Shown here: positions 39,292 to 47,423 of the stretch, in pieces | How positions within the stretch are numbered: position 1 is the first letter of the stretch | Layout: each line of letters begins with the position of its first letter | From: Streptomyces sp. H39-S7 | Lineage (GTDB): Bacteria > Actinomycetota > Actinomycetes > Streptomycetales > Streptomycetaceae | DNA: 64,000 bases | Assembly: GCF_027158205.1 (NCBI RefSeq) | Contig: NZ_JAPVLU010000048.1 | Location: 1-64,000 of the forward strand | Direction: 5' to 3' | Notes under the pieces: generated by a model | The model's input: the letters and a program-made list of their open reading frames with translations, nothing else | Told to the model about the DNA's origin: nothing | Database searches by the model: none | Translations under genes and position numbers: made by a program

Positions 39292-40113
39292 TCAGAGGAC
39301 CGCGCTGAGGAACTCGCGGGTGCGGCTGTGCTCCGGGGACTCGAACAGCTGGTCCGGCGGGCCGGCTTCGAGGACGTGGCCGTGGTCGAACATCATCACT
39401 CGGTCGGAGACGTCGCGGGCGAAGCCCATCTCGTGCGTGACGCACAGCATGGTGATGTCGGTGCTCAGGGCGATGTCCCGCAGGACGTCGAGCACACCGG
39501 CCACGAGCTCCGGGTCGAGCGCGGACGTCACCTCGTCGAGCAGGAGGATGTCGGGCCGCATGGCGAGCGCGCGGGCGATGGCGACGCGTTGCTGCTGCCC
39601 GCCGGAGAGCTGCGTCGGATGGGCGTCGCACTTGTCGGCGAGGCCCACCAGGTCCAGCAGCTCGCGGCCGCGTTCCGCGGCCTCGTCGCGGCTGAGACCG
39701 AGGACGTGCACCGGCGCCTCCGTGACGTTCTCCAGCACCTTCATGTTGGGGAAGAGGTTGAACTGCTGGAAGACCATGCCGATCCGGCGCCGGCGTTCTC
39801 GCAGGTACCTCTCGTTCGCCGGCACCAGTCTGTCGCGGCCTCCCGGCATGTGGGAGAAGGGCTCGCCGTTGACGTGGATGGTGCCTTCGGTGACGCGTTC
39901 GAGGGTCATGAGCAGCCGCAGGATGGTGGTCTTGCCGGAGCCGCTCGGCCCGATCAGCGTCACCCGCTCGCCCCGCCGCAGCCCGAAGTCGAGCTGGTCC
40001 AGGACGGTGTGGTCGCCGAACCGCTTCACCACCCCCTCGAAGCGGACCATGTCCGCGACCGCGGAGCCGGTTCCGGTGTTGATGTCTTCCTTGGGGCCGG
40101 TGTCACTGAGCAA
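39292..40113 (-). CDS. ehuA: Ectoine/hydroxyectoine ABC transporter ATP-binding protein
   Basis: A 273-residue polar amino-acid-type ATPase. Walker A is GPSGSGKTT, the signature is LSGGQQQRVAIARAL, Walker B is ILLLDEVTSALD, and the switch His is in CVTHEMGFA. The start is TTG 40113, 7 bases after GGAG, overlapping the ehuD end by 11 bases, which suggests translational coupling. It powers uptake by EhuC/EhuD of a substrate bound by EhuB. Confidence 0.9.
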   Translation of the reverse strand: MLSDTGPKEDINTGTGSAVADMVRFEGVVKRFGDHTVLDQLDFGLRRGERVTLIGPSGSGKTTILRLLMTLERVTEGTIHVNGEPFSHMPGGRDRLVPANERYLRERRRRIGMVFQQFNLFPNMKVLENVTEAPVHVLGLSRDEAAERGRELLDLVGLADKCDAHPTQLSGGQQQRVAIARALAMRPDILLLDEVTSALDPELVAGVLDVLRDIALSTDITMLCVTHEMGFARDVSDRVMMFDHGHVLEAGPPDQLFESPEHSRTREFLSAVL

Positions 40114-40741
40114 GGCGCTTCTCCAGTCTTCTCATCAGCATCGAGGTCGGGTAGCTCGCGACGAGGAAGATCGCGGCGGCGAGGGTGAACGCCTCCAGGT
40201 AGGCGAAGTGGACGCTGCCGTACTCGTTCGCCTCATGGACCATCTCCTGCACGGTGATCACCGACAGGAACGGCGTCTCCTTGAACATGGAGAGCACGTA
40301 GTTGCCCAGGGCCGGAACGACCTTGCGGACCGCCTGCGGCAGGATCACCGCGCGCCACACCCGGCCGCGCGGCAGCGACAGCGCGACCGCCGCCTCCCAC
40401 TGCCCCGGGGGCACGGCATCGATGCCGGCGCGGTACACCTCGGAGGTGTACATCGCGTAGTGGACGCCGAGGACGGCGATGCCGAGGGTCAGCGGGTCCA
40501 GGCCGGGAACGAGCACCCAGACGGCGAACAGCTGGATCATCACCGGGGTCGAGCGGACGAACTCCACGACGACGCGGACGGGAACGGTGACCCAGCGGGT
40601 CGGGGCGCGGCGGAGCACGGCGATCAGCAGCCCGAGCACCATCGCGACGACGGATCCGAGCACCGTGGCGAGCAGGGTGATCCCGAAGCCGTGCAGGACC
40701 ACGGGCAGCCCCTCACGGGCGGTGTGCCAGTCCCACATCAC
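40103..40741 (-). CDS. ehuD: Ectoine/hydroxyectoine ABC transporter permease EhuD
   Basis: A 212-residue His/Glu/Gln-type permease with five membrane segments. The EAA loop is QWEAAVALSLPRGRVWRAVILPQAVRKVVPALGNY. The start is GTG 40741 or ATG 40738; both overlap the ehuC stop. It pairs with EhuC in the membrane channel. Confidence 0.9.
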   Translation of the reverse strand: MMWDWHTAREGLPVVLHGFGITLLATVLGSVVAMVLGLLIAVLRRAPTRWVTVPVRVVVEFVRSTPVMIQLFAVWVLVPGLDPLTLGIAVLGVHYAMYTSEVYRAGIDAVPPGQWEAAVALSLPRGRVWRAVILPQAVRKVVPALGNYVLSMFKETPFLSVITVQEMVHEANEYGSVHFAYLEAFTLAAAIFLVASYPTSMLMRRLEKRLAQ

Positions 40742-41484
40742 ACACCACCCGCCCTTGCGGCGCTGCCGTCACGAGTGGTGACCCCCGTGGACGGCGGTTT
40801 GAGGACGTGCCGCAGTCCGCCGCCCTGGCCCAGCCGGGCCTTGGCCACCGCCTCCAGGGCGTTCATCATCAGCGTCAGCGCGTAGGCGAGCACGAAGTAG
40901 ATGACCAGCAGCGTCACGTACGCGGCCGCGGTGTTCCCCGTCGACGAACGCAACTGGTCCATCTGGAACGTCAGATCGGAGATGGTGATCAACGACAGCA
41001 GCGGCGTGCACTTGAGCAGTTGGATGAGCAGGTTGTTGAACGGCGGGATCATCTGCACCCAGGCCTGGGGCAGGATCACCCGGCGCATCCGCTGCCGAGG
41101 GCTGAGGTTGAGCGCTACGGCCGCCTCCCACTGCGCCCGGGGCACGGCGTTCAGCGCCCCGCGCACCACTTCGGAGCCGTACGCGCCGTAGTTGAACCCG
41201 AAGGCCAGGACGGCGCAGGCCAGCGGCTCAAGTTTGAAGCCGAGGATCGGCAGCGCGAAGAACAGCCAGAACAGCTGGACGTACAGCGAGGTCCCGCGGA
41301 GGAATTCGACGACCACCCGCGACAGCCCGCGCACGAGCAGGTGCCGCGAACGGGACATGAAGCCGAGGACGAAGGCGAGCACGAGGGCCAGCGACGCGCT
41401 GAGCACGGTGGCCTGGAGGGTGACGAGGACACCCTGCCACAGGCTCGGCAGGGACCGGGAGAACTGCGTGAGGAAATCGCTCAT
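40738..41484 (-). CDS. ehuC: Ectoine/hydroxyectoine ABC transporter permease EhuC
   Basis: A 248-residue permease. The EAA loop is QWEAAVALNLSPRQRMRRVILPQAWVQMIPPFNN. It has five membrane segments and an Ala/Gly-rich C-terminal tail. It starts 12 bases after ehuB ends and overlaps ehuD by 4 bases, so the four ehu genes form one operon. Confidence 0.9.
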   Translation of the reverse strand: MSDFLTQFSRSLPSLWQGVLVTLQATVLSASLALVLAFVLGFMSRSRHLLVRGLSRVVVEFLRGTSLYVQLFWLFFALPILGFKLEPLACAVLAFGFNYGAYGSEVVRGALNAVPRAQWEAAVALNLSPRQRMRRVILPQAWVQMIPPFNNLLIQLLKCTPLLSLITISDLTFQMDQLRSSTGNTAAAYVTLLVIYFVLAYALTLMMNALEAVAKARLGQGGGLRHVLKPPSTGVTTRDGSAARAGGV

Positions 41485-41496
41485 AGGGCTCGCCCA

Positions 41497-42414
41497 TCAC
41501 GCCTTGCACAGATCGGCTGTCCGCAGGGTGGCCGGCGGTACCTCCTGCTTCGTGAAGCCGTACTTCCCGAGCAGCGCGACGTAGTGATCGGGGTCGCCGG
41601 TGATCTTCTTCAACTGGCCGTTGAAGGCGTCCCGCAGCGAGGTGGCGTTCTTACGGAAGACCGCTCCGCCGGGGCTGTACTGCTTCTTGCCCTTCACCTC
41701 CGGTACGAACGGTTCGAGCACCTCGACGTCCGCGCCCTTGTTCGTCTTCGCGAGCCAGCGCAGGGAGATCCCCGTCAGGGCGAAGGCGTCGATCCGTCCG
41801 GCGACCAGCGCGTCGAGCCCGTCCTGCTGCTTGGCCAGCGACTTCACCTTGGAGTCCCCGACACCGGCTCCGGCGGCGTACCCGGCCTCGACCGCCGCCG
41901 TCAGCACTCCGACGGTGGCATCCTTCGCGGCGCACGAGGCCAGGTCGCTCAGACCCTTGGGATTGCCCTTGCGCACCATCAGCGCGGTGGGGGAGACGAA
42001 CTCCGGTTCCGAGAAGACAACCTTGTCGCACCGCTCCGGCGTGATCGCCATCCCGGCGCTGACCACGTCGAAGCGGTCCGCCGCCAGGCCAGGGATGAGG
42101 GCGCCGAAGTCCGTGAGGGTGGGGCGGAGCTCCGCGATCCCGAGCGCGGCGAAGATCTCCTGGTGGAGCGTCGGGGCCTCACCGGCCAGCGCGGTGCCGT
42201 CCTTGAACCCGTACGGTGCCTCACCGGCGAACCCGACCCGTACGTACCCCTGCTTCCTGAGCTTCGCCAGCAGGTCGCCCTCGCCCTTCGGCGCTCCTGT
42301 GCCGGTCTCGGTGCGGCTGCACGCCGTGAGCAGCCCCGGTACCACCGCCAGGCCCGTCAAGGTGGTGGTACCGAGCAGAAAGCCTCTGCGGGAGAAGGCG
42401 CTGCGCTGCGACAT
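41497..42414 (-). CDS. ehuB: Ectoine/hydroxyectoine ABC transporter substrate-binding lipoprotein
   Basis: A 305-residue extracellular binding protein. SRRGFLLGTTT is a twin-arginine-like signal and LLTAC a lipobox with lipidated Cys32. The EhuB-type motif FDVVSAGMAITPERCDKVVFSEPEF is characteristic. A first-gene position in ehuBCDA and the order binding protein-permease-permease-ATPase match the Sinorhizobium-type ectoine system. Uptake of ectoine as osmoprotectant or nutrient is inferred. Confidence 0.9.
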   Translation of the reverse strand: MSQRSAFSRRGFLLGTTTLTGLAVVPGLLTACSRTETGTGAPKGEGDLLAKLRKQGYVRVGFAGEAPYGFKDGTALAGEAPTLHQEIFAALGIAELRPTLTDFGALIPGLAADRFDVVSAGMAITPERCDKVVFSEPEFVSPTALMVRKGNPKGLSDLASCAAKDATVGVLTAAVEAGYAAGAGVGDSKVKSLAKQQDGLDALVAGRIDAFALTGISLRWLAKTNKGADVEVLEPFVPEVKGKKQYSPGGAVFRKNATSLRDAFNGQLKKITGDPDHYVALLGKYGFTKQEVPPATLRTADLCKA

Positions 42415-42469
42415 GGATGGTCCCTTCGATCACGTGCGCCACCTGGTGCGTGACGCCACATGAGGGCCG

Positions 42470-42517
42470 CCCCTACCCGCCAACACCGTTTGCATTCAGG
42501 GAAATCGCAGGTAGGGG
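42470..42517. promoter_or_regulatory. Inverted repeat between the divergent ehuB and HutD-like genes
   Basis: CCCCTACC (42470-42477) and GGTAGGGG (42510-42517) are exact complements, 32 bases apart, about 56 bp upstream of ehuB. It may be a widely spaced operator for ehu or the HutD-like gene. No other copy was noticed. Confidence 0.3.
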
Positions 42518-42612
42518 TGGTTGTCCGTAGTTGCGTCGGATGCGCGGGATGGACCGAATGCGGAGGGGCGGACCATTTGACGCGACCGGCGCCGCGCCGG
42601 ACCATCGACAGT

Positions 42613-43260
42613 ATGGAAGCGCGGATTCTTCGGGCCGATGACCGGGTGCCGACGTCATGGAGCAACGGCGGCGGCGTGACGCGTGAGCTCACCGCGGACC
42701 CACCGGGCGCGGGCCTGGCCGACTTCGGCTGGCGGGTGAGTCTCGCCGATGTCGCGGGGGACGGACCGTACTCCGCCCTCCCGGGGGTCGACAGGATCAT
42801 CACCGTGGTCGACGGCGCGGGCATGGTGCTGACGATCGACGGTGACGCCCACCCGCCGATCCGCCCACTGCGCCCGTTCGCGTTCCCCGGGGACGTCGCC
42901 ACCGGCTGCCGGCTGACGGGCGGGCCCGTCGTCAATCTCAACGTGATGACCCGGCGCGGTCGGGCGGCGGCCATGGTCGGGGTCGTGGACGGCACGCACA
43001 CGGCCAAGGTCCCCGAGAACAGGTCCGTACTCCTCGTCGCCCTGGCCGACGACGTCGAGTTCTCCGTCGGTCCCGATCCCGGTCCCGATCCCGATCCCGA
43101 TCCTGATCCCGGCCGCACCGTCGTCGCCGGTCCCGGGGACAGCCGGCTCTCCCGCTTCGACGCGGTGCTCGTGTCGGGGACGGACACCGACGCCGCGACC
43201 CTGCGGTCCGTGGGCAGGGCGGCCGTCATCACCGTCAGCCCGGCGGGCGACGCGCAGTAG
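42613..43260 (+). CDS. HutD/Ves family protein
   Basis: A 215-residue cupin-like protein of the HutD/Ves family (PF05962), linked in some bacteria to histidine-degradation genes; its exact function is uncertain. The typical start is ARILRADDRVPTSWSNGGGVTRELTADPPG, followed by FGWRVSLADVAGDGPYSALPGVDRIITVVDG. Near residues 152-166 is a PDP repeat encoded by tandem GATCCC/TCCCGA hexamers (about 43066-43110), which may vary in length. ATG 42613 was chosen; the upstream frame is a low-quality extension. Neither hut genes nor a histidase lie nearby. Confidence 0.82.
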   Translation: MEARILRADDRVPTSWSNGGGVTRELTADPPGAGLADFGWRVSLADVAGDGPYSALPGVDRIITVVDGAGMVLTIDGDAHPPIRPLRPFAFPGDVATGCRLTGGPVVNLNVMTRRGRAAAMVGVVDGTHTAKVPENRSVLLVALADDVEFSVGPDPGPDPDPDPDPGRTVVAGPGDSRLSRFDAVLVSGTDTDAATLRSVGRAAVITVSPAGDAQ

Positions 43261-43263
43261 GGA

Positions 43264-43461
43264 TCAGCCGCGCAGCTCGGCGCCGCAGCGCGGGCAGCGG
43301 GCGGGCGGAGGGCCGTCGGCCACCGCGTCGCACCGCGGGCAGACGCGGTCCAGCCAGCAGGCGGACTCGCCGCCCTCAGGGCCGGCGACGGTGCCGGACG
43401 GGGCGGCGGAGCCGTCCCGGTCGGCCGGTTCCGTCCCTTCGGCGGGGTGCGCGGAGCTCAT
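43264..43461 (-). CDS. Small zinc-ribbon protein (65 aa)
   Basis: 65 residues: an acidic, disordered-looking N-terminal 35 residues, then CPRC ... CPRCG, a four-Cys zinc ribbon at the C-terminus. ATG 43461 has an AAGGG-type RBS. It is divergent from the ligA-like gene by 60 bp and convergent with the HutD-like gene by 3 bp. Function is unknown. Confidence 0.65.
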   Translation of the reverse strand: MSSAHPAEGTEPADRDGSAAPSGTVAGPEGGESACWLDRVCPRCDAVADGPPPARCPRCGAELRG

Positions 43462-43521
43462 GGCGACCACCCTTCCACGCCGGCCCGGCGCATTGTCAGT
43501 GGTGAGCGGCACGATGTACCC

Positions 43522-45603
43522 ATGACCGAGATCATCACGGCCGAGCCGGCCGACGCCGAGTCGTACGCGCGGGCCGTCACCGAGGCCACCGCGGCGTCCG
43601 CCGCCTACTACAGCGGTGGGGACTCCCGCCTCGACGATGCCACGTACGACCGGTTGGCACGGGCGATCGCGGCCTACGAGGCCGAGCACCCCACCGAGAT
43701 CGCACCGGCCTCGCCGACCGGAAAGGTCGCGGGCGGCGCGGTGCCGGCCGGCGAGGTGGAGCACTCGGCGCGGATGATGTCGCTGGACAACGTCTTCGAC
43801 GGCGCCGAGCTCTCGGCCTGGGCGGAGTCGCTGGCCAAGCGGCTCGGCGGACCGGTGACGAGCGGCTACGCGGTCGAACCGAAGCTGGACGGGGTCGCCG
43901 TGGCCGCGCGCTACCGGAAGGGCCGGCTGGAGCAGTTGGTCACCCGTGGCGACGGCAGCCACGGCGAGGACGTGTCCCACGCCATCGGGACGATCGCCGG
44001 GCTGCCGGAGGAACTCGACACCCCGGTGACGTTCGAGGTCCGCGGGGAAGTGCTGCTCACCACCGAGCAGTTCGAGCAGGCCAACCTCACCCGCGCCGAG
44101 TTCGGTGCCACCCCGTTCGCCAACCCCCGCAACGGGGCGGCCGGCACCCTGCGGGCGAAGGAGCGGCCGTACGTCATCGAGATGACGTTCTGGGCCTACT
44201 CGGGACTGCCGCTGGAGGACGGCTCGGCCGAACTGGCGGCACTGCCCCACAGCCAGGTCATGGAGATCGTCGCCGCGGCGGGCGTGCGGACCACCGCGGC
44301 CACCCCGGTGGGGCTGCGCACCTGTGCCTCGATCGACGAGGTCCGCAGCCGCGTCGAGGAGATCGCCGTGCTGCGCGCCGCGCTGCCCTTCGGCATCGAC
44401 GGAGTGGTGATCAAGGCGGACGACCCGGCGGACCAGGAGAAGGCCGGTTTCAGCTCCCGGGCCCCGCGGTGGGCGATCGCCTACAAGCTCCCCGCAGTGG
44501 AGCGCGTCACGCGGCTGCTCGCCGTGGAATGGAACGTCGGCAGGACCGGCGTGATCGCGCCCCGCGCCGTGCTCGAACCCGTCGAGATCGACGGCAGCAC
44601 CGTGACCTACGCGACGCTGCACAACCCGGCCGACATCACCCGCCGGGACCTGCGCATCGGTGACCAGGTCACCGTCTACAAAGCCGGCGACATCATCCCG
44701 CGCATCGAGGCGCCGGTGGTCCAACTCCGCACCGGGGAGGAGACCGCGATCGACTTCCCCACGGAATGCCCCCGCTGCGCCTCCGAGATCGACACCGGGC
44801 AGGAGCGCTGGCGCTGTGTGCGCGGCCGGGAGTGCGGGCAGCTCGCCTCGATCCGCTACGCGGTGGCACGTGACTGCCTGGACATCGACGGGATGGGGCA
44901 GCAGCTCGTCGCCCAGCTGGTGGCGTCCGGCCAGGTCTCCGACTTCGCCGACGTGTTCACCCTCGACCGCGGGCAGTTGCTGGCGCTGGAGCGGATGGGC
45001 GAGGTGAGCGCTGACAAGCTGCTGGCGACGATCGCCGCCGCCAAGGACCGGCCGCTGAACCGGGTGTTCTGCGCGCTGGGCGTGCTCGGCACCGGCCGGA
45101 GCATCTCCCGGCGGATCGCCCGGCACTTCGGCACCATGGAGGCCATCCGCGCGGCGGACGCCGCCGCCCTGGAGGGCGTCGCCGGTATCGGCGCCGAGAA
45201 GGCGAGGGTCGTCGTCGCCCAGATCGCCGAACTGGCTCCACTTATCGACAAGTTGACAGCTGCCGGGGTGAACATGGCCGAGCCCGGTGTGCCCGCGCGG
45301 ATGCCCGGCGACGACGGGGGCACGGCGGAAGCGCGGCCGGCCGTTCCGGCGGGCCCGCTGGCGGATCTGACGGTCGTGGTCACCGGCAGCATGACCGGTG
45401 CGCTGGCGGAGCTGTCCCGTACGGCGATGAACGAGCTGATCGAGAGCGCGGGCGGCAGGGCGTCGTCGAGCGTGTCGAAGAAGACCAGCCTGCTGGTCGC
45501 GGGGGAGAAGGCGGGTTCCAAGCGGGCCAAGGCGGAGGAACTCGGGATCCGGGTGATCGCCCCGGACGAGTTCGCCGAGCTGCTCGGCGACCTCCTGCCG
45601 TGA
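43522..45603 (+). CDS. ligA: NAD-dependent DNA ligase (LigA type)
   Basis: A 693-residue ligase sealing nicks with NAD. The adenylated Lys121 is in AVEPKLDGVAVAARY; OB and the four-Cys zinc finger (CPRC ... RCVRGRECGQ) follow; then tandem helix-hairpin-helix motifs (IDGMGQQLV ... GVAGIGAEKARVVV) and a C-terminal BRCT domain (from about 610: LADLTVVVTGSM). All domains are complete. Streptomyces may encode more than one LigA-type enzyme, so this could be the accessory copy; only a genome comparison can decide. No clear SD sequence precedes ATG 43522. Confidence 0.93.
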   Translation: MTEIITAEPADAESYARAVTEATAASAAYYSGGDSRLDDATYDRLARAIAAYEAEHPTEIAPASPTGKVAGGAVPAGEVEHSARMMSLDNVFDGAELSAWAESLAKRLGGPVTSGYAVEPKLDGVAVAARYRKGRLEQLVTRGDGSHGEDVSHAIGTIAGLPEELDTPVTFEVRGEVLLTTEQFEQANLTRAEFGATPFANPRNGAAGTLRAKERPYVIEMTFWAYSGLPLEDGSAELAALPHSQVMEIVAAAGVRTTAATPVGLRTCASIDEVRSRVEEIAVLRAALPFGIDGVVIKADDPADQEKAGFSSRAPRWAIAYKLPAVERVTRLLAVEWNVGRTGVIAPRAVLEPVEIDGSTVTYATLHNPADITRRDLRIGDQVTVYKAGDIIPRIEAPVVQLRTGEETAIDFPTECPRCASEIDTGQERWRCVRGRECGQLASIRYAVARDCLDIDGMGQQLVAQLVASGQVSDFADVFTLDRGQLLALERMGEVSADKLLATIAAAKDRPLNRVFCALGVLGTGRSISRRIARHFGTMEAIRAADAAALEGVAGIGAEKARVVVAQIAELAPLIDKLTAAGVNMAEPGVPARMPGDDGGTAEARPAVPAGPLADLTVVVTGSMTGALAELSRTAMNELIESAGGRASSSVSKKTSLLVAGEKAGSKRAKAEELGIRVIAPDEFAELLGDLLP

Positions 45604-45625
45604 GCGTCCCGCGCTGCCCCGTGGG

Positions 45626-46045
45626 CTACCCCCCGGCTTCGCCCAGGTAGACCCAGAGGGCGTCCTCGCGGACGAAGCGGCTCAGCTCGTGCTGCGAGTC
45701 CGTGTGGCCGCGCAGGGAGTAGTGGGCGCGGAACTCCACCGTGCCCTCGGTGTGGAAGGCGCTGCCGTCCGCCGTCCCGATGATCTCCAGTCGGGTCCAC
45801 CGCTGGCCCGGCTCGAACGCGATGCCGGGCGGCCGGGTGGTGGAGTGCCACGTCCTGAGCAGGTACGCGGCATCGCGGACGGCGAACGCGCTGAAGCGCG
45901 AGCGCATCAGCCGCTCCGCGGTGGGCGCGGCGGCCTCGCCCCTGTGGAGCCTGCCGCAGCAGTCGCGGTAGGACGCGTCCAGTCCGCAGGGGCAGGGCGC
46001 CGTCGGCCGGGCCGTCACTGATGGGCGTGCGCTGTTCTGTGTCAC
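45626..46045 (-). CDS. YchJ-like SEC-C motif protein (UPF0225)
   Basis: A 139-residue protein. The N-terminal SEC-C zinc motif is CPCGLDASYRDCCGRLHRGE, then a Pro/Arg-rich start of the NTF2-like YchJ domain (ERLMRSRFSAFAVRDAAYLLRTWH ... WTRLEIIG ... VEFRAHY). Function is unknown. GTG 46045 lies 6 bases after CACAAT (minus strand), compatible with a leaderless start. It is next to the other small zinc-ribbon gene, 31 bp away on the same strand. Confidence 0.85.
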   Translation of the reverse strand: MTQNSARPSVTARPTAPCPCGLDASYRDCCGRLHRGEAAAPTAERLMRSRFSAFAVRDAAYLLRTWHSTTRPPGIAFEPGQRWTRLEIIGTADGSAFHTEGTVEFRAHYSLRGHTDSQHELSRFVREDALWVYLGEAGG

Positions 46046-46076
46046 GCCATCATTGTGACGGCCCCACCGTGGCCGG

Positions 46077-46277
46077 CTACCCGGTGTCCGTGGCGCGACG
46101 TCGTACATCGTCCAGAATCCGCGACAGCGGCAGCGGCTGACGGTTCACCCGCACTTCCAGCAACGCGTGGAAGCAGGCGTCACACAGGGCCAGGGGCGCG
46201 CGCAGCCCGAGGTCGCGGACCGTCCGATCGGTACGGCCGCATTCGTCACAGGCTGCCAGATCCGCTGATCCCGCCAC
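46077..46277 (-). CDS. Small zinc-ribbon protein (66 aa)
   Basis: From GTG 46277, 66 residues with CDEC (about 11-14) and CDACFHALLEVRVNRQPLPL (about 35-38), a Cys4 knuckle followed by a basic helix. A longer frame to 46388 exists, but GGGGAG lies about 11 bases before GTG 46277, so the short form is preferred. It may be an RNA- or DNA-binding protein (inference from the ribbon only). Confidence 0.55.
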   Translation of the reverse strand: MAGSADLAACDECGRTDRTVRDLGLRAPLALCDACFHALLEVRVNRQPLPLSRILDDVRRRATDTG

Positions 46278-46396
46278 ACTGTCGATGCTGCTCCCCGAAC
46301 GGGCCGCCGGGTAGGGGGCATGCCCGTCCCACGGGCGCGTCGGTCTCGTTACGCTGGCCCCGGCCTGCCCGCTGGGCGGGCCGTCCACTACAGTCT

Positions 46397-46430
46397 CACC
46401 CAGCGTCTACAATCTTGTAGACGTTGGGTG
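46397..46430 (+). promoter_or_regulatory. 34-nt near-perfect palindrome upstream of uppP
   Basis: The centre CGTCTACAATCTTGTAGACG is a perfect 20-bp palindrome. It extends to CACCCA/TGGGTG with one mismatched pair, giving arms of 16 bases. It lies 73 bases before the uppP ATG. TACA-N4-TGTA resembles BlaI/CopY sites but with N4 instead of N2, so the regulator is unknown. Confidence 0.65.
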
Positions 46431-46502
46431 CGCCCGTGCGGGCCCCCGCTGGCAACGGCGCCGCCAAGCCGGTCATTCGACGCGATTTCAGGGACGGGAC
46501 CA

Positions 46503-47339
46503 ATGAGCGCCATCGGCGTCGGCCAAGCCGCCATTCTCGGAGTGGTGGAAGGGGTCACCGAATTCCTCCCGGTGTCCTCCACCGGCCACCTCAAGATCAC
46601 CGAGGGGCTGATGAACATCCCGGTGGACGACAAGGCGGTCGTCGGCTTCACGGCGGTCATCCAGGTCGGGGCCATCGCCGCGGTCCTGGTCTACTTCTTC
46701 CGCGACATCGTGCGGTTCGCGAGCGCCTGGGGACGCGGCATCGCCAACAAGGCCGAACGCGACAGCCACGACTACAAGTTCGCCTGGTGGGTCATCTACG
46801 CCACCATCCCGATCGTCGTCGTCGGCCTCCTCGCCAAGCCGCTCATCGACGGCCCGCTGGCCTCCCTGTGGGTGGTGGCCGGCTCGCTCATCGGCGGCAG
46901 CGTCGTGATGTGGGTGGCCGAACAGATGGCCAGGTTCAAGCGCGGCGAGGACGAGATCACCCTCAAGGACGCCATGATCGTCGGTTCCTCCCAGATCCTC
47001 GCGCTGCTCTTCCCCGGCTTCTCACGCTCCGGGGCCACGATCTCCACCGGCCTGATCCGCGACCTGGACCGGCTGGCCGCGACCCGGCTCTCGTTCTTCC
47101 TGTCCATCCCGGCCCTGACCGGCGCCGGACTCTACGAGCTCAAGGACGCCACGGGCGGCGGCGTCGACGTGATCTCCCTCGTCGTCGGCACTCTGGTGTC
47201 GTTCGTGGTCGCCTACGCCTCGATCGCCTGGCTGCTGAAGTTCGTCGCCAAGCACTCCTTCATGGTCTTCGTGATCTACCGCGTCATCATCGGAATCCTG
47301 CTGTTCTCGCTGCTCGGCACGGGTGTCCTGAGCGCCTGA
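46503..47339 (+). CDS. uppP: Undecaprenyl-diphosphatase (BacA type)
   Basis: A 278-residue polytopic enzyme recycling undecaprenyl pyrophosphate to the lipid carrier for cell-wall synthesis; overproduction gives bacitracin resistance. The EGVTEFLPVSSTGHL motif and the second signature LFPGFSRSGATISTGL are intact. ATG 46503 (MSAIGVGQ) fits; an upstream frame to 46320 is rejected. A long palindrome 70-100 bp upstream is a candidate operator, and the next gene, a sigma factor, has its own promoter. Confidence 0.94.
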   Translation: MSAIGVGQAAILGVVEGVTEFLPVSSTGHLKITEGLMNIPVDDKAVVGFTAVIQVGAIAAVLVYFFRDIVRFASAWGRGIANKAERDSHDYKFAWWVIYATIPIVVVGLLAKPLIDGPLASLWVVAGSLIGGSVVMWVAEQMARFKRGEDEITLKDAMIVGSSQILALLFPGFSRSGATISTGLIRDLDRLAATRLSFFLSIPALTGAGLYELKDATGGGVDVISLVVGTLVSFVVAYASIAWLLKFVAKHSFMVFVIYRVIIGILLFSLLGTGVLSA

Positions 47340-47359
47340 GGATCCACGGAAACTGCCAC

Positions 47360-47384
47360 GTGTGTGCCCCGGAAGCACGGGTAT
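47360..47384 (+). promoter_or_regulatory. Sigma-B-type promoter of the sigma factor gene
   Basis: GTGT at 47360-47363, a 15-base spacer, then GGGTAT at 47379-47384. This fits the Streptomyces SigB consensus GNNT-N14-16-GGGTAY. It lies about 40 bases before the start of the sigma-factor gene, implying positive autoregulation. Confidence 0.75.
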
Positions 47385-47423
47385 ACGTCGCCTCGACGAG
47401 GTGGACATCCTGAGGAGGGCGAC

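Noticed and set aside
46278..46388. N-terminal extension of the small zinc-ribbon gene
   Set aside because: Low-complexity Pro/Gly/Ser composition and no SD before the upstream codon.
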